DNA of 31,503 nt, from IMG/VR virus record IMGVR_UViG_3300027847_000690, positions 1-31,503 of that record; one strand, 5' to 3'. Position 1 is the stretch's first letter, and every line of letters starts with the position of its first letter. The notes beneath the pieces are model-generated. The model did no database searches, was not told where the DNA came from, and worked only from the letters and a program-made list of their open reading frames with translations. The position numbers were made by a program, and so were the translations under genes. Shown here piece after piece: positions 21,801 through 28,575 of this stretch. This DNA is from a virus.

Positions 21801-24800
21801 GATGTCGAGATCCGGGTACCTGTCGTCCAACAGGATCTGCATCGGATGTCTTGGAGGCTTACCTTTCGGTTTCGGTTTGGCTGCCGTGCGGCCTGACCCT
21901 TCGAGAGGGAGACCGAACGGGTTCAGCGGCTGGTTGTACGGGTACGGCAAATCGTCGAAGCCGTCTTCGAGACGTGGCATCGTCGCCGTCGGGAACCACT
22001 CCGAGTCCAACTCGATCTCGATCGGATCGAACCCTTGCAGCCCGTCCTCGTCGAGGTACCGCCACGAATAGTCCGTTGGTCGTTCATACAACGTGAACGT
22101 ATCCAGGTCGAAGTAGGCGATCTGGTTCTCGGCGGCGGACATCGCACGGGCAGTGTCATGGGAGTCGTGGATCTTGACAACATCGAGATACAAACGGCGC
22201 TGTGCGTCGTCAGTGTTGATCCATACCCCTACCGAGTGACCGTCCTGGAGTCTCTCTCGGACGTCGTCCCGTCGCAGCCACACCTTCAAGGCGTCGCTCA
22301 TCGACTCTTCGTCCCAGCCTCGTGCGGGTGGGAGGAAGATCCCCTCGTGTGCAGCGAAAGCGACAGGCTTGCCCTCAGAGGCGAACACTCGTCGGGTCGG
22401 GTCCCATGTCAGACCGTCGCCTGTGATCGCTTTGTGTGCGAGGAGGTCGAGGAGTTCGTCGGTCGCTTCGACATCGACCGCTTCTCTGGCTCGGCGTGCC
22501 ATGTCCACGATCTCGTCATGGACCTGGCGGAAGTCAGCCATCGTCCCGAGGGTTTCATGTCCACCGAACTGGTCGGGGAGCAGCTCCTCTAGCCGGTCAA
22601 TGAAACGGGTTTCTTCGTCAGTGAATCGTGGGAGACCGCCACCAGTCGGGATACGAACCGGGATGTCTTCGACCTTCTCCAAGGTGATGGTGACTTCCTC
22701 CAGCCAAGTATCGAAGTCGAGTCGCCACGGTGGGACATTGCCGTCTGCTATCTGTGGGAGGAAACCTCGGGCCATACGTTCATCGGCGTCGGACTCCCTG
22801 AGCAGGATCGCTTTCGCCATGTCGTCATCGAACTCGCCTCCGATGATTGCCAGGGTGTCTATGTCGTCGACTCCTTCGATGAGATCCACGACGTTGTTGC
22901 GGGCAGGTAACCGTTGCTGGCCTCGTGACCCTCGGACCACAGACCCGAGGTCGGCACGGCGTTGCTGCTGGTCGAGCCACCAGACGATCTCTTCACCTGG
23001 GCGCACACCGGGCACCAGGTCAGCGACCCGTTCAGCGAGGAGGTCTGGGGCGGCGCCCACGATCCGGCCTGTGGGGACACCATCGACTCGGTCTATCCGG
23101 GCGACCGCACCGATGTTCTTGAGTTGGCGGCGTTCCTTGTCGGTCAGCTCGAACCACCACTCCCATTCTGAGGCGATGGGTTCCTTGGTGACCGGATCAA
23201 CCTGACGTAGCCGGGTGCCGCCTGGGACTTGTTCAGTGATCGACGGTGGCGGCGGGGACATCCTCGGACCGAGCGCCCCGAACACCCGTTCGAACTCTTC
23301 GTCGATGTCTTTGATGGCTTGGCGTGCCTGGCCTCGGACGTCTCCGACCATCCCAGCGAAGATCTCTTCTGCCCGGCGGCGTTCACCCAAATCGAGGAGA
23401 GCGTCAACGGTTTCGTTCATGATGTCGTCGGTCAGGTTGACCAGCGGGACAGGGCCGATCTCTCCGAACGGTGTCGGCCCTGATAGCAGCTCGAAGATCG
23501 CATCGGCGTCGCCGTGGATCAGTGCGTCGTCGATCTGGTCAATCTGGTGGTGGATACGCAACTGGTCGAGAGGCAACCGCCTATCGAAACCGCCGAATGC
23601 GTTCTCTATGGTGGACACGAGACGTACCTGGGCTGCTGCCAGCTCATATGTCGCCCATGCAAGGAACTCTTCGTCGTTGAGACCTGGCGGTGTGGTAGCA
23701 GTCCTCAGTGTGGGCCTGACGGGAACGTGGCCGAGCCCTGACCATCGGAAGTATTCGACGTCGGCCATGTCATCGACGATCGCTCGGGCAGCACGAGGCA
23801 ACCCCTCCCTAACGAAACGGGCTCGGCCTAGAGCCCATGCCTGCTCGGCGAGATCCTGCAACGAATCGGCTTGTATGCCTGCGAGGCGAGCGATCCGCAT
23901 CAGGGCACTGGTCAGGGCTACGGAGTTGCTTGGGATCTCTGGGACACCGCCTCGGCGTAACGCCATGTTGAGGGCCTTGAACCCGATCGCTCGCTTCGCC
24001 CGGTTCGTGATGAACAGGAACAGCCATTCGTTGTCGTCGTCCAGCTCGAACTCGTCGAACTCATACAAGTCATCAAGGTTGGTTGTCAGCTCAGCGAGCT
24101 TCACCACGTCACCGTCACGGGCAGCTTTACGGATCGCATCGAGGTGTTTCTGTTGGGTCTTTGAGAGACGTTTCCCGGTGAGCTTGTCGATCAGTCTCGA
24201 CGGAGCCGAGATCAGTTTGCCTCGTGCGTCCAGGAGTGGCTGCACCCGTTTCATGACACCGTCGAGCCCGCCGTCCTTGATGGACTGAACCCAATGCGAC
24301 GGACGCATCTTGTCGAGCGCACTCTTGTGTGTCTCCATGAACTCGTTGATGGCGGCAGTCGTATTGTCTTTGGCTCCAGGCCAGTACTTGTCTGCCACCA
24401 CTAAAGCGATCGCCTTATCAGGGAACAGCATGTAGGCGATCCCGAGCTGCTTCATCGATGGCATCGACAGGTTCGAGAAAGCGTCCTTGACTTTCGACAG
24501 GCCCGACTTGATACCGGCGAGGAGCTTCTCCCACATCGACTGCGGTTCGAGGCCAGGCACCGAGCCTTTGATCGGGACGAAAGCGATAGTGCAACGGCAA
24601 CGGGAATGGATCGGCGGGTAGTCCGCTGCCATCGTCTTACCTGGACGCAGGAGATTTCCGAGACCACGAAGCGCCGACTTGAACGGTCCCTCGATCGAGA
24701 TGGTCTGACCGTCGAGAGGCGCACATATGTCGCAAGTCCTGTCGTCGTACGTTGTGACCCAAATCTTCTCCATCCCTTCGGGGATGTAGCCGTCTCGTTG

Positions 24801-25673
24801 GCCTTGGCGGACAGACTCGATGCGGCCACCGTTCGCTGCCCGCATAGTCTCGGTACGAGAGATTGTCTCAGCTCGATGCTTGATCGCTCGGGTCTCGTAC
24901 TGGTCGCCCATCCTCCAGACCTCTTCGTCGGTCATTCCCTCTTTCAGTTTGGTGCGACCTTGGAGCCTGTACCTGCGTGCCCGGCTGTACTGTTTCTGGT
25001 CCCCTTGAGACATCGCTGTGATCGGGTCACGTTTCGATTGGGCCTCGAACGACGACCGGTCTTGGGCTCGCATCCCAGCTTCGACGAGGTTGCGGTGCGC
25101 TCGGGCCTGTCGCCGGTCCATACCGATCTCGCTTCGGACCAGACGCTCGACCTCTCTACGGGACATGTCACCGTTCACGCCTCTCGTGATGCCCTCACCG
25201 ATGTTGTCTCTCGCCGACTGGCGCATCCCCCGTATCTGGCTGCCTGCGTTCTTTCGTGCAGCGTTCACAGTGTGAGGGTCAGTGATGTCGAGACGGGGAG
25301 ACAGGTCCACTGAGGCTGTGTCCATGATGTTCAGATGGATGTCCGTCAGATGGTCTCCTTGTCCATCTGCTTTGAGTATCGAGTAGCCCTTCGTGAACGT
25401 CGTCTGAGGGACCGGTAGCAGCTCGTCCTCGACGGCCTCGAACGCAGCCAACACAAACCTGCGAGGGTCACCCGACTTCCAGGCGTCCCGGAACAGCTCA
25501 GGGGTGATGAACGCTTTCAGGTCGGCTTGTGCTCCGGTGATCCAGCGGACCATCGTCGGGATCGACTTGTCAGCGGCCTCATGGATCGCTACGACCTCAG
25601 GGCCTTCTCGTTCTGCTACCTCATCGGCGAGCTGGACATGTTTGGCGACTCGTGTCGTCCAACCCACCGTCAC
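15885..25673 (-). CDS. Giant MuF-headed polyvalent virion protein, 3262 aa
   Basis: One uninterrupted frame of 9.8 kb. Residues ~150-365 are the MuF (Mu gpF-like) head domain: ISRTETMRAANGG, TTYDDRTCDICAPLDGQ (near 310) and HSRCRCTIAF (near 356). Further modules by eye: ~1150-1190 GVWINTDDAQRRLYLDVV...NQIAYFDL; ~1290-1375 GNAT-like with LRGTGIGSAF; ~1640-1675 GVKRSSFYWNF...ITLDTWMYRI, faintly like helix-hairpin-helix glycosylases; ~1990-2140 FHVTASFDKI...DTISVTVD, ADP-ribosyltransferase-like; ~2426-2632 and ~2691-2896 duplicated GNAT-like units; ~3000-3070 and ~3150-3262 ParB-like, with EGHHRIAVAM and SGHHRATAALLQG. Linkers with GSG-x-EFIEP recur at ~1888, ~2661 and ~2965. MuF fusions of this kind are described as polyvalent proteins packaged in the head and delivered with the DNA. 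Overlaps the portal gene as ATGA. The MuF call is strong; individual downstream domains are tentative. Confidence 0.88.
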   Translation of the reverse strand: MTVGWTTRVAKHVQLADEVAEREGPEVVAIHEAADKSIPTMVRWITGAQADLKAFITPELFRDAWKSGDPRRFVLAAFEAVEDELLPVPQTTFTKGYSILKADGQGDHLTDIHLNIMDTASVDLSPRLDITDPHTVNAARKNAGSQIRGMRQSARDNIGEGITRGVNGDMSRREVERLVRSEIGMDRRQARAHRNLVEAGMRAQDRSSFEAQSKRDPITAMSQGDQKQYSRARRYRLQGRTKLKEGMTDEEVWRMGDQYETRAIKHRAETISRTETMRAANGGRIESVRQGQRDGYIPEGMEKIWVTTYDDRTCDICAPLDGQTISIEGPFKSALRGLGNLLRPGKTMAADYPPIHSRCRCTIAFVPIKGSVPGLEPQSMWEKLLAGIKSGLSKVKDAFSNLSMPSMKQLGIAYMLFPDKAIALVVADKYWPGAKDNTTAAINEFMETHKSALDKMRPSHWVQSIKDGGLDGVMKRVQPLLDARGKLISAPSRLIDKLTGKRLSKTQQKHLDAIRKAARDGDVVKLAELTTNLDDLYEFDEFELDDDNEWLFLFITNRAKRAIGFKALNMALRRGGVPEIPSNSVALTSALMRIARLAGIQADSLQDLAEQAWALGRARFVREGLPRAARAIVDDMADVEYFRWSGLGHVPVRPTLRTATTPPGLNDEEFLAWATYELAAAQVRLVSTIENAFGGFDRRLPLDQLRIHHQIDQIDDALIHGDADAIFELLSGPTPFGEIGPVPLVNLTDDIMNETVDALLDLGERRRAEEIFAGMVGDVRGQARQAIKDIDEEFERVFGALGPRMSPPPPSITEQVPGGTRLRQVDPVTKEPIASEWEWWFELTDKERRQLKNIGAVARIDRVDGVPTGRIVGAAPDLLAERVADLVPGVRPGEEIVWWLDQQQRRADLGSVVRGSRGQQRLPARNNVVDLIEGVDDIDTLAIIGGEFDDDMAKAILLRESDADERMARGFLPQIADGNVPPWRLDFDTWLEEVTITLEKVEDIPVRIPTGGGLPRFTDEETRFIDRLEELLPDQFGGHETLGTMADFRQVHDEIVDMARRAREAVDVEATDELLDLLAHKAITGDGLTWDPTRRVFASEGKPVAFAAHEGIFLPPARGWDEESMSDALKVWLRRDDVRERLQDGHSVGVWINTDDAQRRLYLDVVKIHDSHDTARAMSAAENQIAYFDLDTFTLYERPTDYSWRYLDEDGLQGFDPIEIELDSEWFPTATMPRLEDGFDDLPYPYNQPLNPFGLPLEGSGRTAAKPKPKGKPPRHPMQILLDDRYPDLDIKIDIPMVGKGTDRHEGDAIILNMVRHKDPELRGTGIGSAFMRDLIDIADSQQRRVFLTVDGSMGTSKTRLTKWYRQYDFKPNTGRRAQLDINQGMWREPQVRETRRVAMREAEQTLGAIDEAMLTLRKLHQDGNPEAVALAQQGKAHNPASLGWNNPTMTTADRAKRVKAVEKTWGIDAVAAGEISQDAVATMWERVDVVSHEAWYVTEAGRMSDFTRIINDEIADLPFGVPSTFEGHAAATSAMSPLLDYGRNKLLADRMVTVMARNEQFEITAEMISDWLRHKKSVRFLPGGDLEEFVPEPGMWRPSQIHSRFLAGKHPIMTEDGYSIMSSDNLQLAIDAWRSPAPGALMMTHGVKRSSFYWNFDSPFDDRFITLDTWMYRIVGGDHRFTVGGENPITATMAEHTGGIWIDTPGHTPGDLVRGLTAKGEPKKLSAQDILQKGPKNIDLGVSGDEGGYLWMHEQFKQAWLKLKAADPELDDLTFNGFQAILWEQVRIESGELATIIPRTAVIPDLRLRAVRLKEFEALGAFDDAEAALKRLDDVFDGTGDLDRAVASLRAQDSPRPAFDVDRELQEQFDRIDPLTGGPRFGSGEEFIEPRQRPQRWDVDDGLPGESPNNFNEQSFGDAMSERMKADGTAAEDAAREALDEAQAMNRARSQTHTADVRDAIATGKISPEDAAVRWPDPAVNRVDGFEWEPLPEDMFHVTASFDKIEADGVLRTRQELGDSIEGGTGIGGTATDTISVTVDRAQAEELFDGLHEVREFISGERTVLGLSDELDADAWEVVVREHVKNTKGTTTAILMDDTVIRDFTQRYPMHDTAERLDFYRIFARVREEGGGKTDVMFHNNNAEFFANLAPENIAILPLRPIVRGADQVGEVMGHRVFGMGEMRLTTGEIVDIDFEDVTRLTRMELDTKLTVERLGYDLRDETDDLLGLLEEFADLGGDNLGRVPVHELNAAQRNVFRETEAEVERLRRDMLDRHWFALSGDTTRLPQELFDELTIANPMPTTEMGQSLDDALVLLHERRTRIHLTQEHRPLSEIPGVTHWSDDPGRIISTLAENRVNRQIDELTDSIIARDQRIAVEAQARRAAMIEDAADPPAIHEELIAARAADPDTDLMEFADTLFHAELDRDSGTFSAQPGRVSWLGSKNRVHVSGDVVDEFGTSFGGFSRTIHADGTIYNDLFTLTEDIQGEGIGTGLLQQWEVNFGREGYHTMRVHAVSGENMNGGYTWGRYGYTPDDGTMDRLLDEFFYFEDFAHRGPEMKALNLFRGDSVRVRQMEDLLGLDEDGLDALTNSEVAAMFADLHGEDIQRAFDEIPGFGDWAKDHAAWSGSKKISIPSRPAQRLDPFGVDADIPGPRPGSAPEFIEPPARHAEIKEVSEVVTVPGAESLLAMAERLGRDIFEVAIERNGKTMQWSVHAADSGGDHRVINVFGGLIDEAGTEVGTFHRRLFLNGKVHNESLFLDDAIQGQGIGTDALRIWEQRYADAGYRRMTVNAVSGGELNGAYTWVKYGYTPDEGETARVLLQFLNSRNTTQESSEQLADMLGVSASDVNIDNLRAAEEYVKLHGENLVRLLDEIDEFVPFMKTANVEWDGSKALRGRAADPLHAKFTRMFRPRRYDDPLYARSPQAALFGPDIDPQSGLLILDDPLRRGLDPTTGLPRPGSGDEFIEPTAVPLPIWQLSDDPKVRFPKTALGADLSSPAFVKRDASSQLNWLQRIMPDKLAEAKRSGLYDAIEEQGAIVPVQIFVPKSGIPEISEGHHRIAVAMDLDIDIPVRWYGPGYHEVTGRRWSMTPEAFNALNLPTHAPLVDEVTDLGISINKDLDRLYGRDDMEALFPEDGSPVQAIPFPRAGRSRKFHDREQHLVVDAIRQQGPVELVDPRMLSATQPSVTSPGVRYYMDPANRDGGALFADADNAGNRMPVIYIRDGETALILSGHHRATAALLQGRPLRAIVVRGGWGPSRF
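16985..17600 (-). repeat. Duplicated ~200-aa GNAT-like module, copy B (within giant gene)
   Basis: Encodes residues ~2691-2896. Parallels copy A at 17776-18395 segment by segment: FGGLIDEAGTEVGTFHRRLF, DDAIQGQGIGTDALRIWEQR, MTVNAVSGGELNGAYTWVKY, GYTPDEG, a helical tail with KLHGENLVRLLDEIDEF, and closing W-x-GSK. IQGQGIGT fits the acetyl-CoA-binding motif A of acetyltransferases. Confidence 0.75.
17776..18395 (-). repeat. Duplicated ~200-aa GNAT-like module, copy A (within giant gene)
   Basis: Encodes residues ~2426-2632. Matches copy B at 16985-17600: DEFGTSFGGFSRTIHADGTI, TEDIQGEGIGTGLLQQWEVN, MRVHAVSGENMNGGYTWGRY, GYTPDDG, a helical tail with DLHGEDIQRAFDEIPGF, and closing W-x-GSK. Divergent at the residue level, so the duplication is old or the copies were acquired separately. 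Confidence 0.75.
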
Positions 25674-27052
25674 TCCACATCCGGGTCTTCTTCGTCTTGC
25701 CTCTCATCGTCGCCTAACGGGGTATCAACCGGTGGTGGCTTAGTTGCCTCGAACGGTTCCTCATCGTCTGCTGTTTCAGCGACAGCATCGAAGCCGAGCA
25801 TCGTACGCAGCGAGTTCTCCATCTCGTGGTTCGGGAACCAGCCCATCCCAGCGGTCGCCGTCGCAGCGATCACCGAAGCCATCTTCTCCATGTCTCGGTC
25901 GCCGATCTCGCCGATAGTGATCTTGGGGAGATCCTCGGTGGACATGCCGTTGAGGCGGAACAGGCGAGGCACCTCGTGTGCGTTGAGGGTCGCCCCGATC
26001 TCTTCGACAAGGGCACGCATAGCGTTCTCTGCGACAGCTTTCTTGGTACCTGCCAACGCCAACGACCCGACATTCTCGTGACCCAACAGGACCACGTCCT
26101 GCAACGTCGAGATCGCCATGTCCTGCTTGTATGACATGACGACCGCTCGTGTGTCGATCATCTTTGCGCCCGGTGACTTCAGTAGCTCCAAGCTGAATGT
26201 TTCGTTGCCTGTCTCGGGATCACGGAAGAACGGGGCGACGATCCCTTGCTGAGAGTTCACCACCAAGTTAGAGACGATCTGTTTCCATTCAAGGACCGCT
26301 GCCTGGTCGTCGCCGTTGGTGGACTTGATCAGCTCCGGGGGGAGCTTCACCATCGGGACACCCACTAGGTCACGTTCAATGCCGATCAGTTCGAGTTCCT
26401 CGACACGGTCCTTGCGGTACCACGACGTGTAAGCGTTACGGAGGACTGAGCGGCCCTCAGGGTTGTTCTTACGGATCGACGTCCGGTACAGGACCGACTT
26501 CGACATTGGGATGAACACGGCCTCGTTGAAGTTGCCGGTCCTTTGCCACATGCCGAGAATGCCACCGTGCTCGTCGATCTCCCAACGGTCCAATGTGTCC
26601 TGTGCTCGGAGCGAGAACTTGCGCCAGCCAATCATCCCATCGGAGTGCTTCGATCGGGATGCCCCGGCGGTGCCTTCACGTTTCTTGTAGACCGTTTCGA
26701 AGAACGCCCAACCGAACCCGACCTTGGACAGGGCCTCGGTCACGAAGTCGTCCCAGGACATCGACATGTCGTTCATGTTTTCTTCGAGGAACTCGGCTCG
26801 TGCCTGATCGTCGGGGGTGCCTTCGCCACCTGGTGTCACCGACCATGACACTGCACGCAACGTCATCTCGATTGCTGCGAGGATCGCCCCGACAGTGGCG
26901 TCATTGTCGAGCATGGTCCGCAGGACTGCCGCACCGGCTCTGCCCTGTAGTTCCTTGTGCCACTCTTCGGTGATGGTGCCCCTGTTGTGGGAGAGGCCTG
27001 ACACACCGAGTTCGGCGAACGCCCCGCCGTAGGACTCTGGATCTGTGGGCAT
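25670..27052 (-). CDS. Portal protein (DUF935/Mu gp29-like)
   Basis: 460 residues beginning MPTDPESYGGAFAELGVSG. Portal features: GRAGAAVLRTMLDNDATVGA and the helical wing IEMTLRAVSWSVTPG (about 50-75), GFGWAFFETVYKKREG, IGWRKFSLRAQDTLDRWEID, the stem region ERDLVGVPMVKLPPEL, and a helical C-terminus ending in an acidic tail. The portal ring is the DNA entry point and binds terminase and adaptor. The immediately following MuF gene is the usual partner. ATG 27052-27050 lies just after AGGGG; the 68-bp gap upstream separates it from WhiB. The DUF935-type subfamily is a best guess. Confidence 0.85.
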   Translation of the reverse strand: MPTDPESYGGAFAELGVSGLSHNRGTITEEWHKELQGRAGAAVLRTMLDNDATVGAILAAIEMTLRAVSWSVTPGGEGTPDDQARAEFLEENMNDMSMSWDDFVTEALSKVGFGWAFFETVYKKREGTAGASRSKHSDGMIGWRKFSLRAQDTLDRWEIDEHGGILGMWQRTGNFNEAVFIPMSKSVLYRTSIRKNNPEGRSVLRNAYTSWYRKDRVEELELIGIERDLVGVPMVKLPPELIKSTNGDDQAAVLEWKQIVSNLVVNSQQGIVAPFFRDPETGNETFSLELLKSPGAKMIDTRAVVMSYKQDMAISTLQDVVLLGHENVGSLALAGTKKAVAENAMRALVEEIGATLNAHEVPRLFRLNGMSTEDLPKITIGEIGDRDMEKMASVIAATATAGMGWFPNHEMENSLRTMLGFDAVAETADDEEPFEATKPPPVDTPLGDDERQDEEDPDVE

Positions 27053-27120
27053 CCCCTGGAGAGTACCGCTGATATCCAGCGACGGGGTCTACCTGGTGTC
27101 GGCCACGTCGATGCTTCGGC

Positions 27121-27372
27121 TCATCGTCCTCGTCGGATGATTCGGCGTTGCCGCTCTGAGAGCCCACCCCAGATCCCGAACTTCTCCGGTGCTGTCACTC
27201 CGTATTCGCCGCATGGTTCCCGGACTGGGCACTCATCGCAGATGGCTTTGGCTGTCTCCGATTTCTTGCCTCGCTCAGGGAAAAAGATCGAGGTCTCCAT
27301 GCCTCGGCAGTCTCCGTCCTCGACCCAGCTTCCGGGTCTCGGGTGGGGTCTCTTGTCGTGGCCTCGTGACAT
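27121..27372 (-). CDS. WhiB-family Fe-S transcription factor
   Basis: 83 residues with all WhiB hallmarks: four cysteines C22, C45, C48, C54 (DCRG, AICDECPVREPC) that bind a 4Fe-4S cluster, FFPE after the first cysteine, GEYGV, the GIWGG turn (66-70), and a basic DNA-binding end (SERQRRIIRRGR). WhiB proteins work with the primary sigma factor in Actinobacteria, and phage copies (for example TM4 WhiB) can alter host WhiB regulation and septation. Start at ATG 27372-27370 in a TGATG arrangement with the preceding orphan frame. This is the strongest indicator of an actinobacterial host. Confidence 0.93.
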   Translation of the reverse strand: MSRGHDKRPHPRPGSWVEDGDCRGMETSIFFPERGKKSETAKAICDECPVREPCGEYGVTAPEKFGIWGGLSERQRRIIRRGR

Positions 27373-27488
27373 CAGCGGTGAGCCTCTCTGTGTAGACGGT
27401 CGATCTCAGCAGCACACAACGCCGCAGCAATGAGAAGCTGCTTACGTCGGTCCTCGGTCGGACTGGTGGACCCAGCGTTAGAAACCGG
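27372..27488 (-). other. Coding-like orphan frame without a normal start codon
   Basis: Between the zinc-finger/HTH gene and whiB, a 38-codon frame lies between a TGA at 27491-27489 and a TGA at 27374-27372 that overlaps the whiB ATG as TGATG. Its translation (AGSTSPTEDRRKQLLIAAAL, then CAAEIDRLHREAHR) looks strongly like real protein and resembles short actinophage helical proteins. There is no ATG or GTG; only TTG at 27419 (15 residues) or ATT at 27431. It is the +1 frame of the preceding gene, entered right at that gene's TAA. Possible explanations: +1 frameshift, rare start codon, decayed gene, or an indel error. Confidence 0.45.
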
Positions 27489-27996
27489 TCATGGTCCCGG
27501 CCCCCGCCGGTAATCGGTACTGCCAAAGCTGCGAACGGGTCGGGTGCTGGCGGCGCTCCACCGGCCACCCATAGTCGGACCTGAGTTCCCGAACTCGCCG
27601 CAATCCTTCGGACCCACCGCACTCCCCAGTTGCCAGGTTTGGGGCGTCGACCCAGGCGGGCGATTCCGTCAGTAGCGCTTTCAACACTTCCATCACCCGG
27701 ACCCCGGTGGGGGTTGTGCGGCGGGCGGCCTCCTTCGATGTCCACGGGTCGGGGCGACGATGCTCCACCTGGGCAGTCAGGGAGATGGCTTGCTCCAGCT
27801 CAATCGCCAGGCGTTCGAACTCGGCATCGTCGATTAGTGCTCGGCCGCGGTGTATGAGTTCTCGGATGAGTCCTTGGAAGTCGGGCGCTTTCCTGACGCG
27901 ATGCATGACGCACACCCCGTTGATCAGGTCCCGTCCGCATGTTTCGCAGCGCGGCGGCGGGGTGGCGGGGAACATCTCATTCATGGTGGCGCTCAT
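27478..27996 (-). CDS. Zinc-finger / winged-helix DNA-binding protein, 172 aa
   Basis: Residues 17-32 hold a zinc knuckle (C17, C20, C29, H32: RCETCGRDLINGVCVMH). A helical region follows. Residues 83-93 (DPWTSKEAARR) and the next 70 (VRVMEVLKALLTESPAWVDA, GGSEGLRRVRELRSDYGWPV, SQLWQYRLP) form the winged-helix pattern common in phage HTH proteins. ATG 27996-27994 overlaps the upstream stop as ATGA. Probably a regulator; it precedes whiB, separated by the orphan frame that may extend it by frameshift. Confidence 0.78.
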   Translation of the reverse strand: MSATMNEMFPATPPPRCETCGRDLINGVCVMHRVRKAPDFQGLIRELIHRGRALIDDAEFERLAIELEQAISLTAQVEHRRPDPWTSKEAARRTTPTGVRVMEVLKALLTESPAWVDAPNLATGECGGSEGLRRVRELRSDYGWPVERRQHPTRSQLWQYRLPAGAGTMTGF

Positions 27997-28214
27997 GGTT
28001 TGGCTTTTCGTTTCGCTGCTTTCAGATGTTCCCGATATGTGTCCAGCCCTTTGTGTTCAGCTCGCAGGTTCCGTTTCAGCATCCCGATCACCATCGGGTT
28101 CGTCTGGGCCGGGATTTGTTCACGTAGCCACTCGATCAGATTCTCCTGTTCGTCGATCCACTGCTCGTAGATCTTCGCTCGTGTCACCCACACATCGACG
28201 ACGTCGCTGCTCAT
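27993..28214 (-). CDS. Small helical protein, 73 aa
   Basis: Begins MSSDVVDVWVTRAKIYEQWI and is helical throughout, with a basic C-terminus (EHLKAAKRKAKP). A long amphipathic helix (DEQENLIEWLREQI) could form a coiled coil. ATG 28214-28212 overlaps the upstream stop as ATGA. No family recognised. Confidence 0.75.
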   Translation of the reverse strand: MSSDVVDVWVTRAKIYEQWIDEQENLIEWLREQIPAQTNPMVIGMLKRNLRAEHKGLDTYREHLKAAKRKAKP

Positions 28215-28426
28215 CGGATCGCTGCCGTAGCAGTGTCACAAACTTCGGTCAGTTCCTGGATGCACGCCGACACCCGCAACATCGTGACAGGCACGATGTT
28301 GCGTGCCTCGGCGTCGTCGAGCGCTGGACGCAACCCCTCTTCCAGATCGCTGACCACGACACCCAGCAGGTTGAGCCTGTCAGTCACCTTGGCCAGCACA
28401 TCTAGGACGTCTTGTTTGGTGCTCAT
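28211..28426 (-). CDS. Small helical protein, 71 aa
   Basis: Begins MSTKQDVLDVLAKVTDRLNL. Two helices with heptad-like hydrophobics (LLGVVVSDLEEGLRPALDD and TMLRVSACIQELTEVCDTAT). ATG 28426-28424 overlaps the membrane peptide's stop as ATGA, and its own stop overlaps the next start the same way. Unrecognised; may pair with its neighbour as a coiled coil. Confidence 0.75.
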   Translation of the reverse strand: MSTKQDVLDVLAKVTDRLNLLGVVVSDLEEGLRPALDDAEARNIVPVTMLRVSACIQELTEVCDTATAAIR

Positions 28427-28575
28427 TCGATACCCCCTGTCTCATGCTTGATGTAGTCAATGCGTTGCTGCGGCGTCATGTTCATTCCGTAAAAGATGCC
28501 GCACTTGAGTCCGAACCGGTACCCGAGATAGTGGAACAGGACCAGGCAGAAGACCGCTATCAGAATGTCGATCAT
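28423..28575 (-). CDS. 50-aa membrane peptide
   Basis: ATG 28575-28573 with GGAG about eight bases upstream. MIDILIAVFCLVLFHYLGYR gives one N-terminal hydrophobic segment, followed by FGLKCGIFYGMNMTPQQRID and a charged tail. Its stop overlaps the next start as ATGA, so it heads the small-gene string ending at whiB. A single short membrane helix with a soluble tail could act as a membrane anchor or toxin-like peptide; nothing specifies it. The strong hairpin 28594-28634 ends 18 nt upstream of the ATG. Confidence 0.75.
   Translation of the reverse strand: MIDILIAVFCLVLFHYLGYRFGLKCGIFYGMNMTPQQRIDYIKHETGGIE

Noticed and set aside
15885-25673. Metallopeptidase in the giant protein
   Set aside because: No HExxH motif was found on reading the translation; His-rich spots such as GHHR fit ParB-like patterns better.
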